Positions 47,691 to 56,825 of a stretch of 64,000 nucleotides of DNA are shown piece after piece. This DNA is from Streptomyces sp. NRRL F-5123. Its GTDB lineage: Bacteria; Actinomycetota; Actinomycetes; Streptomycetales; Streptomycetaceae. Under the pieces are notes generated by a model. It saw nothing but the letters and a program-made list of their open reading frames with translations. It was not told the DNA's origin and ran no database searches. The translations under genes were made by a program, and so were the position numbers. Location: positions 62,001 through 126,000 of the forward strand of contig NZ_JOHY01000007.1 of assembly GCF_000721495.1 (NCBI RefSeq), in the 5' to 3' direction. Within the stretch, counting starts at the first letter, position 1. Each line of letters begins with the position of its first letter.

Positions 47691-47808
47691 GATGTCCGGG
47701 GGACTGCGGTTCCCCCCCGATGGCGAGTCGCTCCCGCAGGTGGACAGAAGCTGCCGTGATCACCTGCACGGGTGGCGGGGGTGGGTACCCCGGGCCGGAG
47801 GCGCGGGG

Positions 47809-50313
47809 TCAGGCGCCGACGGACGGCGGCGTGCGGAGCAGCGCGCGGGCGGGGAGGGACGTGGAGGCCAAGGTGAGGGTGAGGGCGGCGGCCGCGAGAG
47901 CGAGGGGCTGGGTGGGTGGGATGTAAGGCGCGGCGCCGGTGAGGCCGCGGGCGATGGGGACGAGGGTGGTCCAGGCGATCGCCCCGCCGATGCCGAGTCC
48001 GGCGAGGGCGACGACGAGAGCCTCGGCCCGGAGCATGCGCAGGACCTGGGCCCGGGTCGTACCGGCGAGCCGGAGGAGCGCGACCTCGCGGCGGCGGTCG
48101 AGGACCGTCATGACGAGGGTGTTGGCCGCGGCGACCGCGGCGAAGCCGCCGAGGACCCCCGCCATGACCCGGTTGGCCCAGCCGTTGAGTTCGAGGTCGC
48201 GATCGGCCTGCGCCCGGTAGCCCGCGCGGTCGGTGACCGTGAGGCCGGGCACGCCGAGCTGTCCGAGGGCGTGCCGCACGGCGCCGGGTTCCGCCCCCGG
48301 GGCGTCGTGCACGAGCACCTCCGTGTCGAGCGCGGCGGCGGCGTGCGGGGCGACCACGGAGCGCGGCAGCAGCAGGGAACCGAGGCCGAGGCCGCGGCTG
48401 TAGACGGCGACGACGGTGGGCCGCAGCTGCGTACCGTCGCCGAGCCACAGCGAGATCCGGTGGCCGACGTGCGCCTTGGCCGTACCGGCGAGCAGCGCGT
48501 CGACGGCGACGGTGCGCCCGTCGCCGGTGAGCGCGGCGAGGGAGCCCTCGCGGACGCCGAGGTCGAGGACGCGGGGCAGCGCGGCGGGGTCGCCGTCGAC
48601 GCCCAGCACACTGGTGGAGTTGAGCGAGCCGCCCGAGCGGTAGAGCCCCCCGCTGCGGAGCAGGCCGACCGCGGTGTCCACGCCGGGCGTACGCGTGGCG
48701 CGCGCGGCGGTGTCGGCGGGCAGGCCCGGGCCGCCGGAGCCGAGCACCTGGTCGGCGACGACACCCTCCCTGATCTGGCGGGACGACTCGTGCGCGACCG
48801 AGCTCTGCATCCACACGAGCGTCCCCGTGAAGGCGGTGACGAGCACCAGGGGCGTGATCGCGGAGGCGAGCCGGCGCGCGTTGGCGCGGGTGTTGGCGGC
48901 CGCCAGCTCGCCCGGCGCACCACCGGCGCGCAGGGGGAGCCCGAGGAGCGCGGACGCCAGCCAGGCCACGACCGGGCCGAGCAGCGCGACGCCGACCATG
49001 AAGCTGAAGACGACGCCGAGGGCGACGCTCGCCGCGTCGTCACCGGTGGTGTGCGCGGCGACGATCGCGAGCACGACCCCGCCCGCGATCGCCGCGACGC
49101 CCAGCACCGTACGGATCACGCCGGGCCGCCGGCGTTCCACGGCCGCCTCGCCGAGCGCCGCGCTGGGCCGCGCCTTCGCCGGGCGGCGCGCGGCGAGCCG
49201 GCCCGCGACGAGCGCGGCGAGCAGCCCGGCGCCGACCGCCGAGACCATCGGGATCCAGCCGACCGAGAGGGTCACGCCGTGCGGCACCGCGTCCTTGTGC
49301 ACCAACTGGTCGAGCCACCAGCGGGCCAGCGCGATGCCCGGCAGGATGCCCGCCGCACCGGCGATCGGCGCGACCAGCAGCGCCTCGGCGGCGACGGTGC
49401 GGCGAATCTGCCGCGGGGTGGCGCCGACCGCGCGCAGCAGCGCGATCTCCCGGCCGCGCTGGCCGATCGCGAGCGAGACGGTGCCCATCACGACGAAGAC
49501 CGCGGTGGCGGTGGCGATGCCGCCGAAGGACCCGCCGAGCGCGGTGAGCATCTCCCGCGCCTCGGCGAGCTGCGGCTGCTCCGCAGCGCCGCGCCCGTCC
49601 CCGGTGCGCACCTCTGCGGCGTCGCCGACCGCGTGCCGGGCCCGGTCGGCGAGCGCCTCGGTGCTCACGCCCGGCTTCGCGAACACGGCGACGGCGTCGG
49701 CGAGCCCGGGGTGGCCGGACAGCCGCGAGGCGGTGGCGTCCGCGAAGTAGGCGGTGGGCGCCCCGCCGGGCGCGGTGAGCCCGGCGACCCGGTAGGCCGT
49801 GGTACCCCCGGGGGTGCCGAGGGTGACGGTACGTCCGGGGCCGGTGTGCGCGGCGCGCGCGGTCGCGGGGTCGAGCACCACCTCGCCCGCACCGGGCGCG
49901 CGCCCCTGCACGACGTCGGCGCCGTCGACGACCCTGGCCGCCCAGTTGCGCCCCGTCAGCCCGGACTGCCCGGCACCCTGCACGGGAAAGGCCGTGTCCG
50001 CGACGGCCGCGGCCACCCCCGGCTCCGCGGCTACCCGCGCGGCCAGCCCGGCGTCCAGCCGTGGCGTGTCCGTGAGCGGCTCCTTCTCCGTCTCGGCGTC
50101 CTCACCGTGCCCCACGTGGATCCGCGCCTCCGGATGCGGCGCGACGACGACCGGCACATGCGCGTACCGCTCGGGCGCGACATGTGCGGTCAGGCCCGTC
50201 TGCAGCAGCGTCCCGCACGCGGTGACGACGACCGCGGCGAAGAACAGCGCGACGAACGTCCCCGCGAACGAGGCCGGCCGGAACCGCACGGAGGCCCGCG
50301 CGAGCCCGTTCAT
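47809..50313 (-). CDS. MacB-like ABC transporter permease (FtsX domains)
   Basis: An 834-residue membrane protein. An N-terminal helix is followed by a MacB-type extracytoplasmic domain, an FtsX core (about residues 265-400, with IGQRGREIALLRAVGATPRQIRR), a second extracytoplasmic domain and a second FtsX core (about 700-830, with LDRRREVALLRLAGTTRAQVLRML). This duplicate layout is typical of LolE/MacB-like exporters of lipids, peptides or drugs in Gram-positive bacteria. Its ATPase is encoded upstream at 50888-51709, separated by a 574-bp repeat-filled gap instead of the usual tight coupling. Confidence 0.93.
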   Translation of the reverse strand: MNGLARASVRFRPASFAGTFVALFFAAVVVTACGTLLQTGLTAHVAPERYAHVPVVVAPHPEARIHVGHGEDAETEKEPLTDTPRLDAGLAARVAAEPGVAAAVADTAFPVQGAGQSGLTGRNWAARVVDGADVVQGRAPGAGEVVLDPATARAAHTGPGRTVTLGTPGGTTAYRVAGLTAPGGAPTAYFADATASRLSGHPGLADAVAVFAKPGVSTEALADRARHAVGDAAEVRTGDGRGAAEQPQLAEAREMLTALGGSFGGIATATAVFVVMGTVSLAIGQRGREIALLRAVGATPRQIRRTVAAEALLVAPIAGAAGILPGIALARWWLDQLVHKDAVPHGVTLSVGWIPMVSAVGAGLLAALVAGRLAARRPAKARPSAALGEAAVERRRPGVIRTVLGVAAIAGGVVLAIVAAHTTGDDAASVALGVVFSFMVGVALLGPVVAWLASALLGLPLRAGGAPGELAAANTRANARRLASAITPLVLVTAFTGTLVWMQSSVAHESSRQIREGVVADQVLGSGGPGLPADTAARATRTPGVDTAVGLLRSGGLYRSGGSLNSTSVLGVDGDPAALPRVLDLGVREGSLAALTGDGRTVAVDALLAGTAKAHVGHRISLWLGDGTQLRPTVVAVYSRGLGLGSLLLPRSVVAPHAAAALDTEVLVHDAPGAEPGAVRHALGQLGVPGLTVTDRAGYRAQADRDLELNGWANRVMAGVLGGFAAVAAANTLVMTVLDRRREVALLRLAGTTRAQVLRMLRAEALVVALAGLGIGGAIAWTTLVPIARGLTGAAPYIPPTQPLALAAAALTLTLASTSLPARALLRTPPSVGA

Positions 50314-50444
50314 TTCCGCCCCCGTCCCCGGGGGAGGACGGTCCTCTCCCCCCTCGCCCGACGACCACCGTCACCCGCCCTCCTGCCGGAGGGGGACGGT
50401 GCGGCGGTGCCCATGCCCTGCCGGGCGAGCCCTTCTCCGCCCTC

Positions 50445-50673
50445 ACCGGCCGGCAGCCGCTGTTCCTGCCCGGAGGGGGACGGTGCGGGGTGCCCCCGCA
50501 GGAATGCGCGTCGACTCCGTCGAGGGCACGGATGAGGTCGCACGCGCATTCCGAGGAGGTGCCCCGTGGCGGCACCCGCCCCAGCCCCGCACCGGGTGCG
50601 CGATGCCCCACCGGGCACCCCCAGGGGCTGCGTGGGGGCACCCCCAGGCGAAGCCACGGGGGAGAACTGCGCG
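50445..50673. repeat. Composite dispersed repeat, right copy of the inverted pair
   Basis: The reverse complement of the series at 47255-47515. The hairpin arms are GGAATGCGCGT (50501-50511) and ACGCGCATTCC (50542-50552), an 11-bp stem with a 30-base loop. A core copy lies at 50623-50673. The gap 50314-50887 has no recognisable gene. Confidence 0.75.
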
Positions 50674-50809
50674 AGCAACCACCCACCCACGCGCGGGTCG
50701 TCACCGACCCGAAGGGGCAGTACGGTCCCCTCCGGACCACCGGCCGGTGGACGGCTGAGCGCGCGGTTCTCCCCCAGGGCTTCGCCTGGGAGGTACCCCC
50801 ACGCGCCCC
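50623..50809. repeat. Inverted pair of the core repeat (cruciform-capable)
   Basis: Two core copies in opposite orientation, 50623-50673 and 50761-50809, are separated by about 87 bp that includes ccaccggccggtgg. Each arm itself carries a small palindrome (ccaggcgaagcc / ggcttcgcctgg). It lies between the ABC ATPase stop and the permease start. Confidence 0.75.
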
Positions 50810-50887
50810 CGAGAACGACTGCCCCGCGCGGCACGCGCAGCCCGAGAACGCCCGCCCGGCGCGGAGCCGGGAGACGGCGGCGGGGCA

Positions 50888-51709
50888 TCACGCCGCCCTC
50901 CCCGTCGCGGAAGCGGCGGAGGCGGCGGAAGCTGTCAGGGCGACCATGCGGTCGGCGACCTCCGTGGGGGAGGGGGAGCGGAGCTCCCCGGCGAGGCGGC
51001 CGTCGGCGAGGAAGAGGACGCGGTCGGCGTGGGACGCGGCGACCGGGTCGTGCGTGACCATGACCACCGTCGCGCCGAGCGCGTCCACCGCGCGGCGCAG
51101 CAGCGCGAGAACCTCACGGGCCGTGCCCGTGTCGAGCGCCCCGGTCGGCTCGTCGGCGAAGATCACCTCCGGGTCGGTGACGAGCGCCCGCGCGATCGCG
51201 ACGCGCTGCTGCTGGCCGCCGGAGAGCTGGCCGGGGCGGCGCCGCCCGTGGCCGCCGAGTCCGACCTCCGCGAGCAGCGTCTGCGCGCGGCGGCGGTCGG
51301 GGCGGACCCCGGCCAGCCGCAGCGGCAGCAGCACGTTCTGCTGCACCGTCAGCGAGGGCAGCAGGTTGAAGGCCTGGAAGACGAAGCCGACACGGCGGCG
51401 GCGCAGCTTGGTGAGCTGGTTCTCGCCGAGCCCGGTGATCGGTTCGCCGCCGAGCAGCACCTCTCCCCCGTTCGGCCGGTCGAGGCCCGCGGCGCACTGC
51501 AGGAACGTGCTCTTGCCGGAGCCGGACGGCCCCATCACGGCGGTGAAGCTGCCGCGCGGCAGCGCGAGGTCGATGCCGCGCAGCGCGTGCACGGCGGCGT
51601 CGCCGCGCCCGTAGGTGCGGGTGACCGAGCGGAGTTCGACGGCGGATGCGCCGGGGGGACCTCCGCGCGGGGAGGTGTCGGGTGCGGGAACGATGCCGTG
51701 TGCAGCCAT
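50888..51709 (-). CDS. ABC transporter ATP-binding protein (MacB/LolD type)
   Basis: A 273-residue ATPase from the ATG at 51709 (MAAHGIVPAPD) after GAGGAC. Walker A is in GPSGSGKST, the signature LSGGQQQRVAIARAL, Walker B VIFADEPTGALD and the H-loop VTHDPVAASHA. The GENQLTKLRRRRVGFVFQAFNLLP segment is characteristic of the MacB/LolD class. It pairs with the permease at 47809-50313. The C-terminus is Ala/Ser-rich. Confidence 0.94.
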   Translation of the reverse strand: MAAHGIVPAPDTSPRGGPPGASAVELRSVTRTYGRGDAAVHALRGIDLALPRGSFTAVMGPSGSGKSTFLQCAAGLDRPNGGEVLLGGEPITGLGENQLTKLRRRRVGFVFQAFNLLPSLTVQQNVLLPLRLAGVRPDRRRAQTLLAEVGLGGHGRRRPGQLSGGQQQRVAIARALVTDPEVIFADEPTGALDTGTAREVLALLRRAVDALGATVVMVTHDPVAASHADRVLFLADGRLAGELRSPSPTEVADRMVALTASAASAASATGRAA

Positions 51710-51876
51710 GTCCTCGACGCTACGGAGTGCCGACCGGGTGAACCATGGCGTCCACCGGCCTCCCGGGGGTGGGGAGAACCCCACCATGACCCACCGCAAC
51801 GGGTGTGGCACATCCCGGAAGGGGTAGGGCTGAGGTGATCGGCCGGAAAAATCCGGAAGTGGACCACGGAGGCTCG

Positions 51877-54099
51877 ATGGACCGGGCACGGCTTGCCGCG
51901 CTGCACGGTGTGGACGTGACGTACAGCCCCGCGCCCGGCCGGCAGGTCGCGGTCGCCGAGGACACGGTGGTGGCCGTGCTCGCCGCCCTCGGCGTGGACG
52001 CGTCCACGCCCGACGCCGTACGGGCCGCCCTCGCCGGGTACGAGGCGCGGGCCGCGCAGCGGCTGCTGCCGCCGTGCACGGTGCTGCGCGCGGGCGAGCC
52101 GCTGACCGGGCTGCCGGACGGCACCGAGGTCACCGTGGAGACCGCGGCGGGCGAGGCACTGAGCCGCCTGCCGGGCCGCCCCGGGCGCTACGGGCTGCGC
52201 GCGGTCGCGCCGGACGGGCGGTCCGCCCGCGGCGACCTGGTCGTGGCGCCCACCCGGCTCGCGGGCCCGCGCGGGCGGACCTTCGGCTTCATGGCGCAGC
52301 TCTACTCCGTGCTCTCCCGCCGCTCGTGGGGCATGGGCGACCTGGGCGACCTCGCGGAGCTGGCCGCGTGGTCCGGGCGGGCGCTCGGCGCAGGGTTCGT
52401 GCAGATCAATCCGCTGCACGCGGCCGTACCGGGGAGTCCCACCGACCCGTCGCCGTACCGCCCGTCCTCCCGGCGCTTTCCCGACCCCGTCTACCTGCGG
52501 ATCGAGGAGATCCCGGAGTACGCCTACCTGCCGCCCGACGCGCGCGCCGCCGCCGCGCGACTGCTGGCCAAGGCCGCGGCGCTGCGCGACACCGTGCTGC
52601 TCAAGGACAGCCTCATCGACCGGGACGCCGTCTGGGAGCTGAAGTCGCAGGCCCTGGAGCTGCTGCGGGAGGTGCCGCTCAGCCCCGGGCGGCGCGCCGC
52701 GTACGCCGACTTCCTCGCCGCACAGGGCCGGGCGCTCGACGACCACGCCACCTGGTCGATGCTCGCCGAGCTGCACGGGCCCGACTGGCGGACCTGGCCC
52801 GCGGGCCTGCGCGACCCGCGCTCGCCGCAGGTGGCGCACGCCCGCAGCGAGCACCAGGAGCGGGTCGACTTCCACTGCTGGCTGAGCTGGCTGACCGACA
52901 GCCAGCTCGCCGCGGCCCAGCGGGCGGCCCGGGACGCCGGGATGGCCGTCGGCGTCGTCCACGACCTCGCGGTGGGCGTCAACCCCGCCGGGTCCGACGC
53001 CTGGTCGATGCAGGACGTGCTGGCCGCGGGCATGTCGACCGGCGCGCCGCCGGACGCGTTCAACGCCCGCGGCCAGGACTGGGGCCTGCCGCCCTGGCGC
53101 CCCGACGCCCTCGCCGCGACCGGCTTCGCCCCCTACCGCGACCTCGTCGCCCGCATGCTGCGCCACGCCGGCGGCCTGCGCATCGACCACGTCATGGGCC
53201 TGTTCCGCCTCTGGTGGGTCCCCGAGGGCCGCCCCCCGACCGAGGGCACGTACGTCCGCTACGACGCGGACGCGCTCCTCGGCCTGCTGGCGCTGGAGGC
53301 GTACGAGGCGGGCGCCGTCGTCATCGGGGAGGACCTGGGCACGGTCGAACCCGGCGTCCGGGAGGAGCTGGCCGACCGCGGCATCCTCGGCACATCGGTG
53401 CTGTGGTTCGAGCGCGACTACGGCGGCGGGGCCGCGCCGCAGACGGATGCGGATACGGCTGCGGTTGCGGTTGCGGTTGCGGTTGCGGAGGGCGGGCCGG
53501 ATTCCGCGGCCGCCGCCGCGGGCCCGGACACCACCCCGGGCCCGGACACCACCCCGGGCCCGGATTCCACCGCGGGCCCGGATCCCGCGGGGGGCCCGGG
53601 AGCGGACGGGCGGCCGCTGCCGCTGCTGCCGGGTGACTGGCGGGAGGCGTGCCTGGCCACCGCCACGACCCATGACCTGCCGAGCACCGCCGCCCGGCTG
53701 ACCGGCGAGCACGTCGGGCTGCGGCACCGGCTGGGCCTGCTCACCCGGCCCCTGGAGGAGGAAGAGGCGGACGACGCAGCGGAGGTCGCCGAGTGGATCG
53801 CCCTGCTCGGGCGGCTCGGCCTGCTCCCGGAGGGCGCGGCGGACGAGGAGGCCGTGGTGAAGGCCGTTCACCGCTTCCTGGTGGCCACCCCCGCGCGGAT
53901 GGTCGGCGTATGGCTGGGCGACGGCGTCGGCGACCGCCGCCCCCAGAATCTGCCGGGAACGTGGAACCAGTACCCCAACTGGCGGCTTCCCGTCGCCGAC
54001 CCGGAGGGCAACCCGCTCGCCCTCGAACAGCTCGCCGACTCCCGCCGCCTGCACGCCCTCACCGACGAGATCCGCCGCGCCCTCGCACCCCCCTCTTAA
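51877..54099 (+). CDS. malQ: 4-alpha-glucanotransferase (amylomaltase)
   Basis: A 740-residue GH77 enzyme, ATG at 51877 after GGAGG. The nucleophile is Asp437 in GLRIDHVMGLFRLWW, the acid-base Glu485 in IGEDLGTVE and the third carboxylate Asp600 in TTHDLP. The N-terminal 150 residues form an extra domain as in other actinobacterial MalQ. Between Glu485 and Asp600, residues 523-578 are an alternating Ala-Val and GPDTTP repeat insert not expected in the barrel. The enzyme transfers maltodextrin chains in glycogen and maltose metabolism. Confidence 0.95.
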   Translation: MDRARLAALHGVDVTYSPAPGRQVAVAEDTVVAVLAALGVDASTPDAVRAALAGYEARAAQRLLPPCTVLRAGEPLTGLPDGTEVTVETAAGEALSRLPGRPGRYGLRAVAPDGRSARGDLVVAPTRLAGPRGRTFGFMAQLYSVLSRRSWGMGDLGDLAELAAWSGRALGAGFVQINPLHAAVPGSPTDPSPYRPSSRRFPDPVYLRIEEIPEYAYLPPDARAAAARLLAKAAALRDTVLLKDSLIDRDAVWELKSQALELLREVPLSPGRRAAYADFLAAQGRALDDHATWSMLAELHGPDWRTWPAGLRDPRSPQVAHARSEHQERVDFHCWLSWLTDSQLAAAQRAARDAGMAVGVVHDLAVGVNPAGSDAWSMQDVLAAGMSTGAPPDAFNARGQDWGLPPWRPDALAATGFAPYRDLVARMLRHAGGLRIDHVMGLFRLWWVPEGRPPTEGTYVRYDADALLGLLALEAYEAGAVVIGEDLGTVEPGVREELADRGILGTSVLWFERDYGGGAAPQTDADTAAVAVAVAVAEGGPDSAAAAAGPDTTPGPDTTPGPDSTAGPDPAGGPGADGRPLPLLPGDWREACLATATTHDLPSTAARLTGEHVGLRHRLGLLTRPLEEEEADDAAEVAEWIALLGRLGLLPEGAADEEAVVKAVHRFLVATPARMVGVWLGDGVGDRRPQNLPGTWNQYPNWRLPVADPEGNPLALEQLADSRRLHALTDEIRRALAPPS

Positions 54100-54134
54100 G
54101 CACCCCCGGGCGCGCGGTCCGCGGAGGCGGTCAC

Positions 54135-54140
54135 TACATT
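54135..54140 (+). promoter_or_regulatory. -10 box for the 54147 gene, consistent with leaderless start
   Basis: TACATT fits TANNNT and lies six bases before the GTG. A GGAGG at 54123 is 19 bases from the GTG and too distant to be its ribosome-binding site. Confidence 0.4.
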
Positions 54141-54146
54141 GGCCAC

Positions 54147-54377
54147 GTGGACAAGAAGCTCAACAAGAAGGTCATGCGCGCCGGCGTCGTCACGGCGACC
54201 GCCACGGTGCTGATGCTGCTGTCGTCCCCGGCGTTCGCGGTGGCGCACGACGACGGCGACGACCCGGGCTCCGGTCTGAGCGTGGCCCAGACCCTCGGCC
54301 TCTACGTCGCCATCCCGATCGTGGCTTTCGCCGTCATCGCGGGCCTCGTCATCGTGACGGACAAGTCCCGCAAGTAA
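54147..54377 (+). CDS. Small secreted-type membrane protein (76 aa)
   Basis: The GTG at 54147 begins VDKKLNKKVMRAGVVTATA. A signal sequence (VVTATATVLMLLSSPAFA) is followed by an acidic linker (HDDGDDPGSG) and a transmembrane helix (LYVAIPIVAFAVIAGLVIV) with a basic end TDKSRK. Topology would be a short outer segment on a single anchor. No family recognised. Confidence 0.72.
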   Translation: MDKKLNKKVMRAGVVTATATVLMLLSSPAFAVAHDDGDDPGSGLSVAQTLGLYVAIPIVAFAVIAGLVIVTDKSRK

Positions 54378-54758
54378 CCCCTGCGGGGTTGCCCGGCGGT
54401 TCACGCCTGAGGGGCTGCCCCTTGCGGTGGCCCGCGCGCCCGTCCGCCGGTGGGGGCTGCCCGCGCGGTTCTCCCCCAGGGCTTCGCCCGGGGGGTGCCC
54501 CATGCGCCCCCTCCCTCCGGGTTGCCGCGTTCCGCCGTCGCGGGATCGTCCCTTCCCTGTAGTTGGCCGCGCGGTTCTCCGCGCCCCTGGTCTGTTGCCC
54601 TGCACGGCACATGCAAGCCCGTGCGGAGGATGCCGCCGTGGCGCGGGGCGAGCGTTTCTCAGGTGCGCGGAAGGGCCACCTTCCAGGCGGAGCCTGCGCG
54701 CAACCCCCCACGGCGGAAAGCCGCAGCACCCACCCCGCTCGGCGCGGCAACCGCGCCC
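54378..54758. repeat. Repeat-filled gap between convergent genes
   Basis: This holds three copies or fragments of the dispersed repeat: 54462-54511 (gcgcggttctcccccagggc), 54567-54589 (cgcgcggttctccgcgcccc) and, in reverse, 54661-54702. Nothing else gene-like is visible. It lies between the 76-aa gene and the MarR gene, which converge here. Confidence 0.75.
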
Positions 54759-55295
54759 TCACACCCCGGCGGAAGCCGCGAGCAGGCGCCGCAGCAGCGC
54801 GGCAAGCTGAAGCCCCTCCTCCGGAGCCAGCGCGGCAAGCGCGTCGCGCTGGACGGCGAGCCCCGCGACGAGGGCCTGGTCGACCACCTCGGCCCCCCGG
54901 TCGGTGAGCGTCACACGGAGCCCGCGGCGATCGTGCGGGTCCGGCGAGCGGACCAGCAGCCCCGCCCGTTCGAGCTTGTCGAGCCGCCCCGTCATCCCCC
55001 CGGTGGTGAGCATGAGCGTCGCGGACAGCTCGCGCGGCGACAGCGTGTGGGGCGCCCCCGCCCGCCGCAGCGTCCCGAGGACGTCGAACTCCCCCCGACC
55101 GATGCCGTACCGCTGGTACTCCGCCTCCATCCGGTCGCCCATCACCCGCGCGATGCGGTAGACGCGCCCGTAGACGGCCATGGCGAGCGTGTCCAGCTCG
55201 GGCCGCTCGGCGGCCCACTGCGCCGTGATCGCGTCAACGGCATCACCGGCTTCTCCCGCGTCGGCGGGACCAGCACCCTCAGCAACGTCTCCCAT
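54759..55295 (-). CDS. MarR family transcriptional regulator
   Basis: A 178-residue winged-helix protein. GRGEFDVLGTLRRAG, LSPRELSATLMLTTGGMTGRLDKLE and the wing DPHDRRGLRVTLTDRG are the MarR signature. I chose the ATG at 55295; a TTG at 55331 would add 12 residues. It is divergent from an MFS exporter and a 32-bp palindrome lies between them, so it very likely represses both genes and is relieved by a small ligand exported by the pump. Confidence 0.92.
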   Translation of the reverse strand: MGDVAEGAGPADAGEAGDAVDAITAQWAAERPELDTLAMAVYGRVYRIARVMGDRMEAEYQRYGIGRGEFDVLGTLRRAGAPHTLSPRELSATLMLTTGGMTGRLDKLERAGLLVRSPDPHDRRGLRVTLTDRGAEVVDQALVAGLAVQRDALAALAPEEGLQLAALLRRLLAASAGV

Positions 55296-55340
55296 CCCCT
55301 CAGTATCGGGCGCGCCGCCACTCGACGGCAAGAAAGTAGC

Positions 55341-55368
55341 TTGACGCTAACTAGCTTAGAGCTAAGCT
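55341..55368 (+). promoter_or_regulatory. Promoter of the MFS gene
   Basis: The -35 TTGACG (55341-55346) and -10 TAAGCT (55363-55368) are separated by 16 bp. The whole promoter lies inside the MarR operator. Confidence 0.65.
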
Positions 55369-55376
55369 AGTTAGCG
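55345..55376. promoter_or_regulatory. MarR operator, 15-bp perfect inverted repeat
   Basis: The arms CGCTAACTAGCTTAG and its complement flank a two-base centre (AG). The AT-rich content contrasts with the surroundings. Binding would block the overlapping MFS promoter and the divergent marR promoter. Confidence 0.88.
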
Positions 55377-55399
55377 CCGACCTACCCGGGAGCCACATC

Positions 55400-56734
55400 A
55401 TGCCCTTCTCCCTGCGACGCCGTCACCCCGTGCAGGACCGCCTGCCGGGCGAACGGGCCATGCTCGCCGCGATGGCCGTCGACGCCGTCGGCTCCGGCAT
55501 GTACGTGCCCTTCAGCCTGGTCTTCTTCCACCACCTCACGGGCCTGTCCTTCGCCACCGTCGGCGCGGTGCTGAGCGCGGTGGGGCTGGTCGGCATGGCG
55601 GGGCTGCCGCTGGCCGGCGCGGCGGTGGACCGGTTCGGCGCCCGGCGCGTGCAGCTCCTGCTGTACGGGGTGCGGGGCACCGGCTTCGCGCTCTACCCCT
55701 TCGCCGCCGCGCTGCCCGCCTTCGCCGCCGTCGCGCTCGGCACCGCGCTCGGCGACCGGGCCTTCCCCGCGGTGCAGCAGTCCTGGATCGGCGAGGTGGC
55801 GGCGGGCGCGGACCGGGACAGGCTGCAGGCCGCGTCCCGCGCGCTGCGCAACGGCGGGCTGGGCGCGGGCGCACTGCTCGCCTCGCTGGTGGTCTCGCTC
55901 GCCGGGGACCGCGGCTTCGCGCTCGCGGCATGGCTGAACGCGGCGAGCTTCGGCGTCGCCTTCGTGCTGATGCGCCGCGTCCACGCCCCCGCCGCGGGGC
56001 GTCGGAGCGCAGCAGCCGCGCCCCCGGCGGAAGCGAAGCCGAGGGCGGGCTACCGGGCGGTCGCCGCCGACCGCCCCTTCCTCGCCCTCACCGGCGTCAA
56101 CTTCCTCACCGCGCTGGGCTACTCGGCCCTCGGCGTGCTCTTCCCGCTCTTCATCGCGGGCCCGCTGCACGGTCCGGAGGCGCTGACCGGCGCGGCCTTC
56201 ACGCTCAACACCGTGCTGTGCGCCGCGGGCGGCGTGCACATCGCCCGGCTCACCCGGCGGGGCGGGGCGCGCCGCACCCGGGCGGCGGCTCTGGGCGCGG
56301 TGCTCTTCGCCGCTTCCTTCGCGGGGCTGGGACTGCTGGCCACCGCGCGGCCCGCGGCCGGATGGGCGGCGACGGGGCTGCTGCTGGCGCTGGTCACGCT
56401 CTACACCGCGGGCGAGACCGTGCACAGCCCGGCGGCGAGTTCGCTGGCCGTCGCCGCGGCGCCCGAGGCCCTGCGCGGGCGCTATCTGGCGGCCTACCAG
56501 CTGTCCTGGTCGCTCGCGATGATCCTGGCGCCGTCCCTCTTCACCGCGCTGGCCGCCGCGGACCCGCGGCTGCCGTGGCTGCTGCTGACCGGCACCGCCC
56601 TGACCGCCGCGGCCGTGCTGCTCCGCCTCGAACGCAGCCTCCCGCACACGGCCGTGCACCTCCCGCCGGCCTCCCGCGCCTGGCCCGCCCCGGCCGCGGC
56701 CCCGCGTCCCGCGCGCCCGGCGGTCACCCCGTGA
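55400..56734 (+). CDS. MFS transporter, drug or metabolite exporter
   Basis: A 444-residue, 12-helix protein. The loop after helix two reads GAAVDRFGARRVQ, the MFS motif A in variant form. The central cytoplasmic loop (RRVHAPAAGRRSAAAAPP) is Ala-rich and poorly conserved. Under MarR control it probably confers resistance to a compound that also binds the regulator. Substrate is unknown. Confidence 0.9.
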   Translation: MPFSLRRRHPVQDRLPGERAMLAAMAVDAVGSGMYVPFSLVFFHHLTGLSFATVGAVLSAVGLVGMAGLPLAGAAVDRFGARRVQLLLYGVRGTGFALYPFAAALPAFAAVALGTALGDRAFPAVQQSWIGEVAAGADRDRLQAASRALRNGGLGAGALLASLVVSLAGDRGFALAAWLNAASFGVAFVLMRRVHAPAAGRRSAAAAPPAEAKPRAGYRAVAADRPFLALTGVNFLTALGYSALGVLFPLFIAGPLHGPEALTGAAFTLNTVLCAAGGVHIARLTRRGGARRTRAAALGAVLFAASFAGLGLLATARPAAGWAATGLLLALVTLYTAGETVHSPAASSLAVAAAPEALRGRYLAAYQLSWSLAMILAPSLFTALAAADPRLPWLLLTGTALTAAAVLLRLERSLPHTAVHLPPASRAWPAPAAAPRPARPAVTP

Positions 56735-56787
56735 CGGCGCCCCACCGCACGTCGGCGTCCCGCCGGCAGCACGGGTGGCCTGCCGGG

Positions 56788-56820
56788 ACCGGCCCCGGGA
56801 CGGCGCGCCCCGGGGCCGGT
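56788..56820. terminator. Bidirectional terminator between MFS and pepN2
   Basis: A perfect 12-bp stem, accggccccggg with its complement at 56809-56820 and a nine-base loop, between two convergent stops. Confidence 0.8.
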
Positions 56821-56825
56821 GGACC

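Noticed and set aside
42613..47769. A 5.1-kb minus-strand open frame opposite the AbiEi-like and subtilase genes
   Set aside because: The plus strand holds recognisable proteins with signal peptide and catalytic motifs; the antisense frame is open only because of GC3 bias.
47809..51709. A compound transposon carrying the ABC transporter
   Set aside because: No transposase is visible, and the ATPase lies outside the inverted repeats; the repeats look like dispersed intergenic elements. Kept only as a lower-interest finding about inversion.
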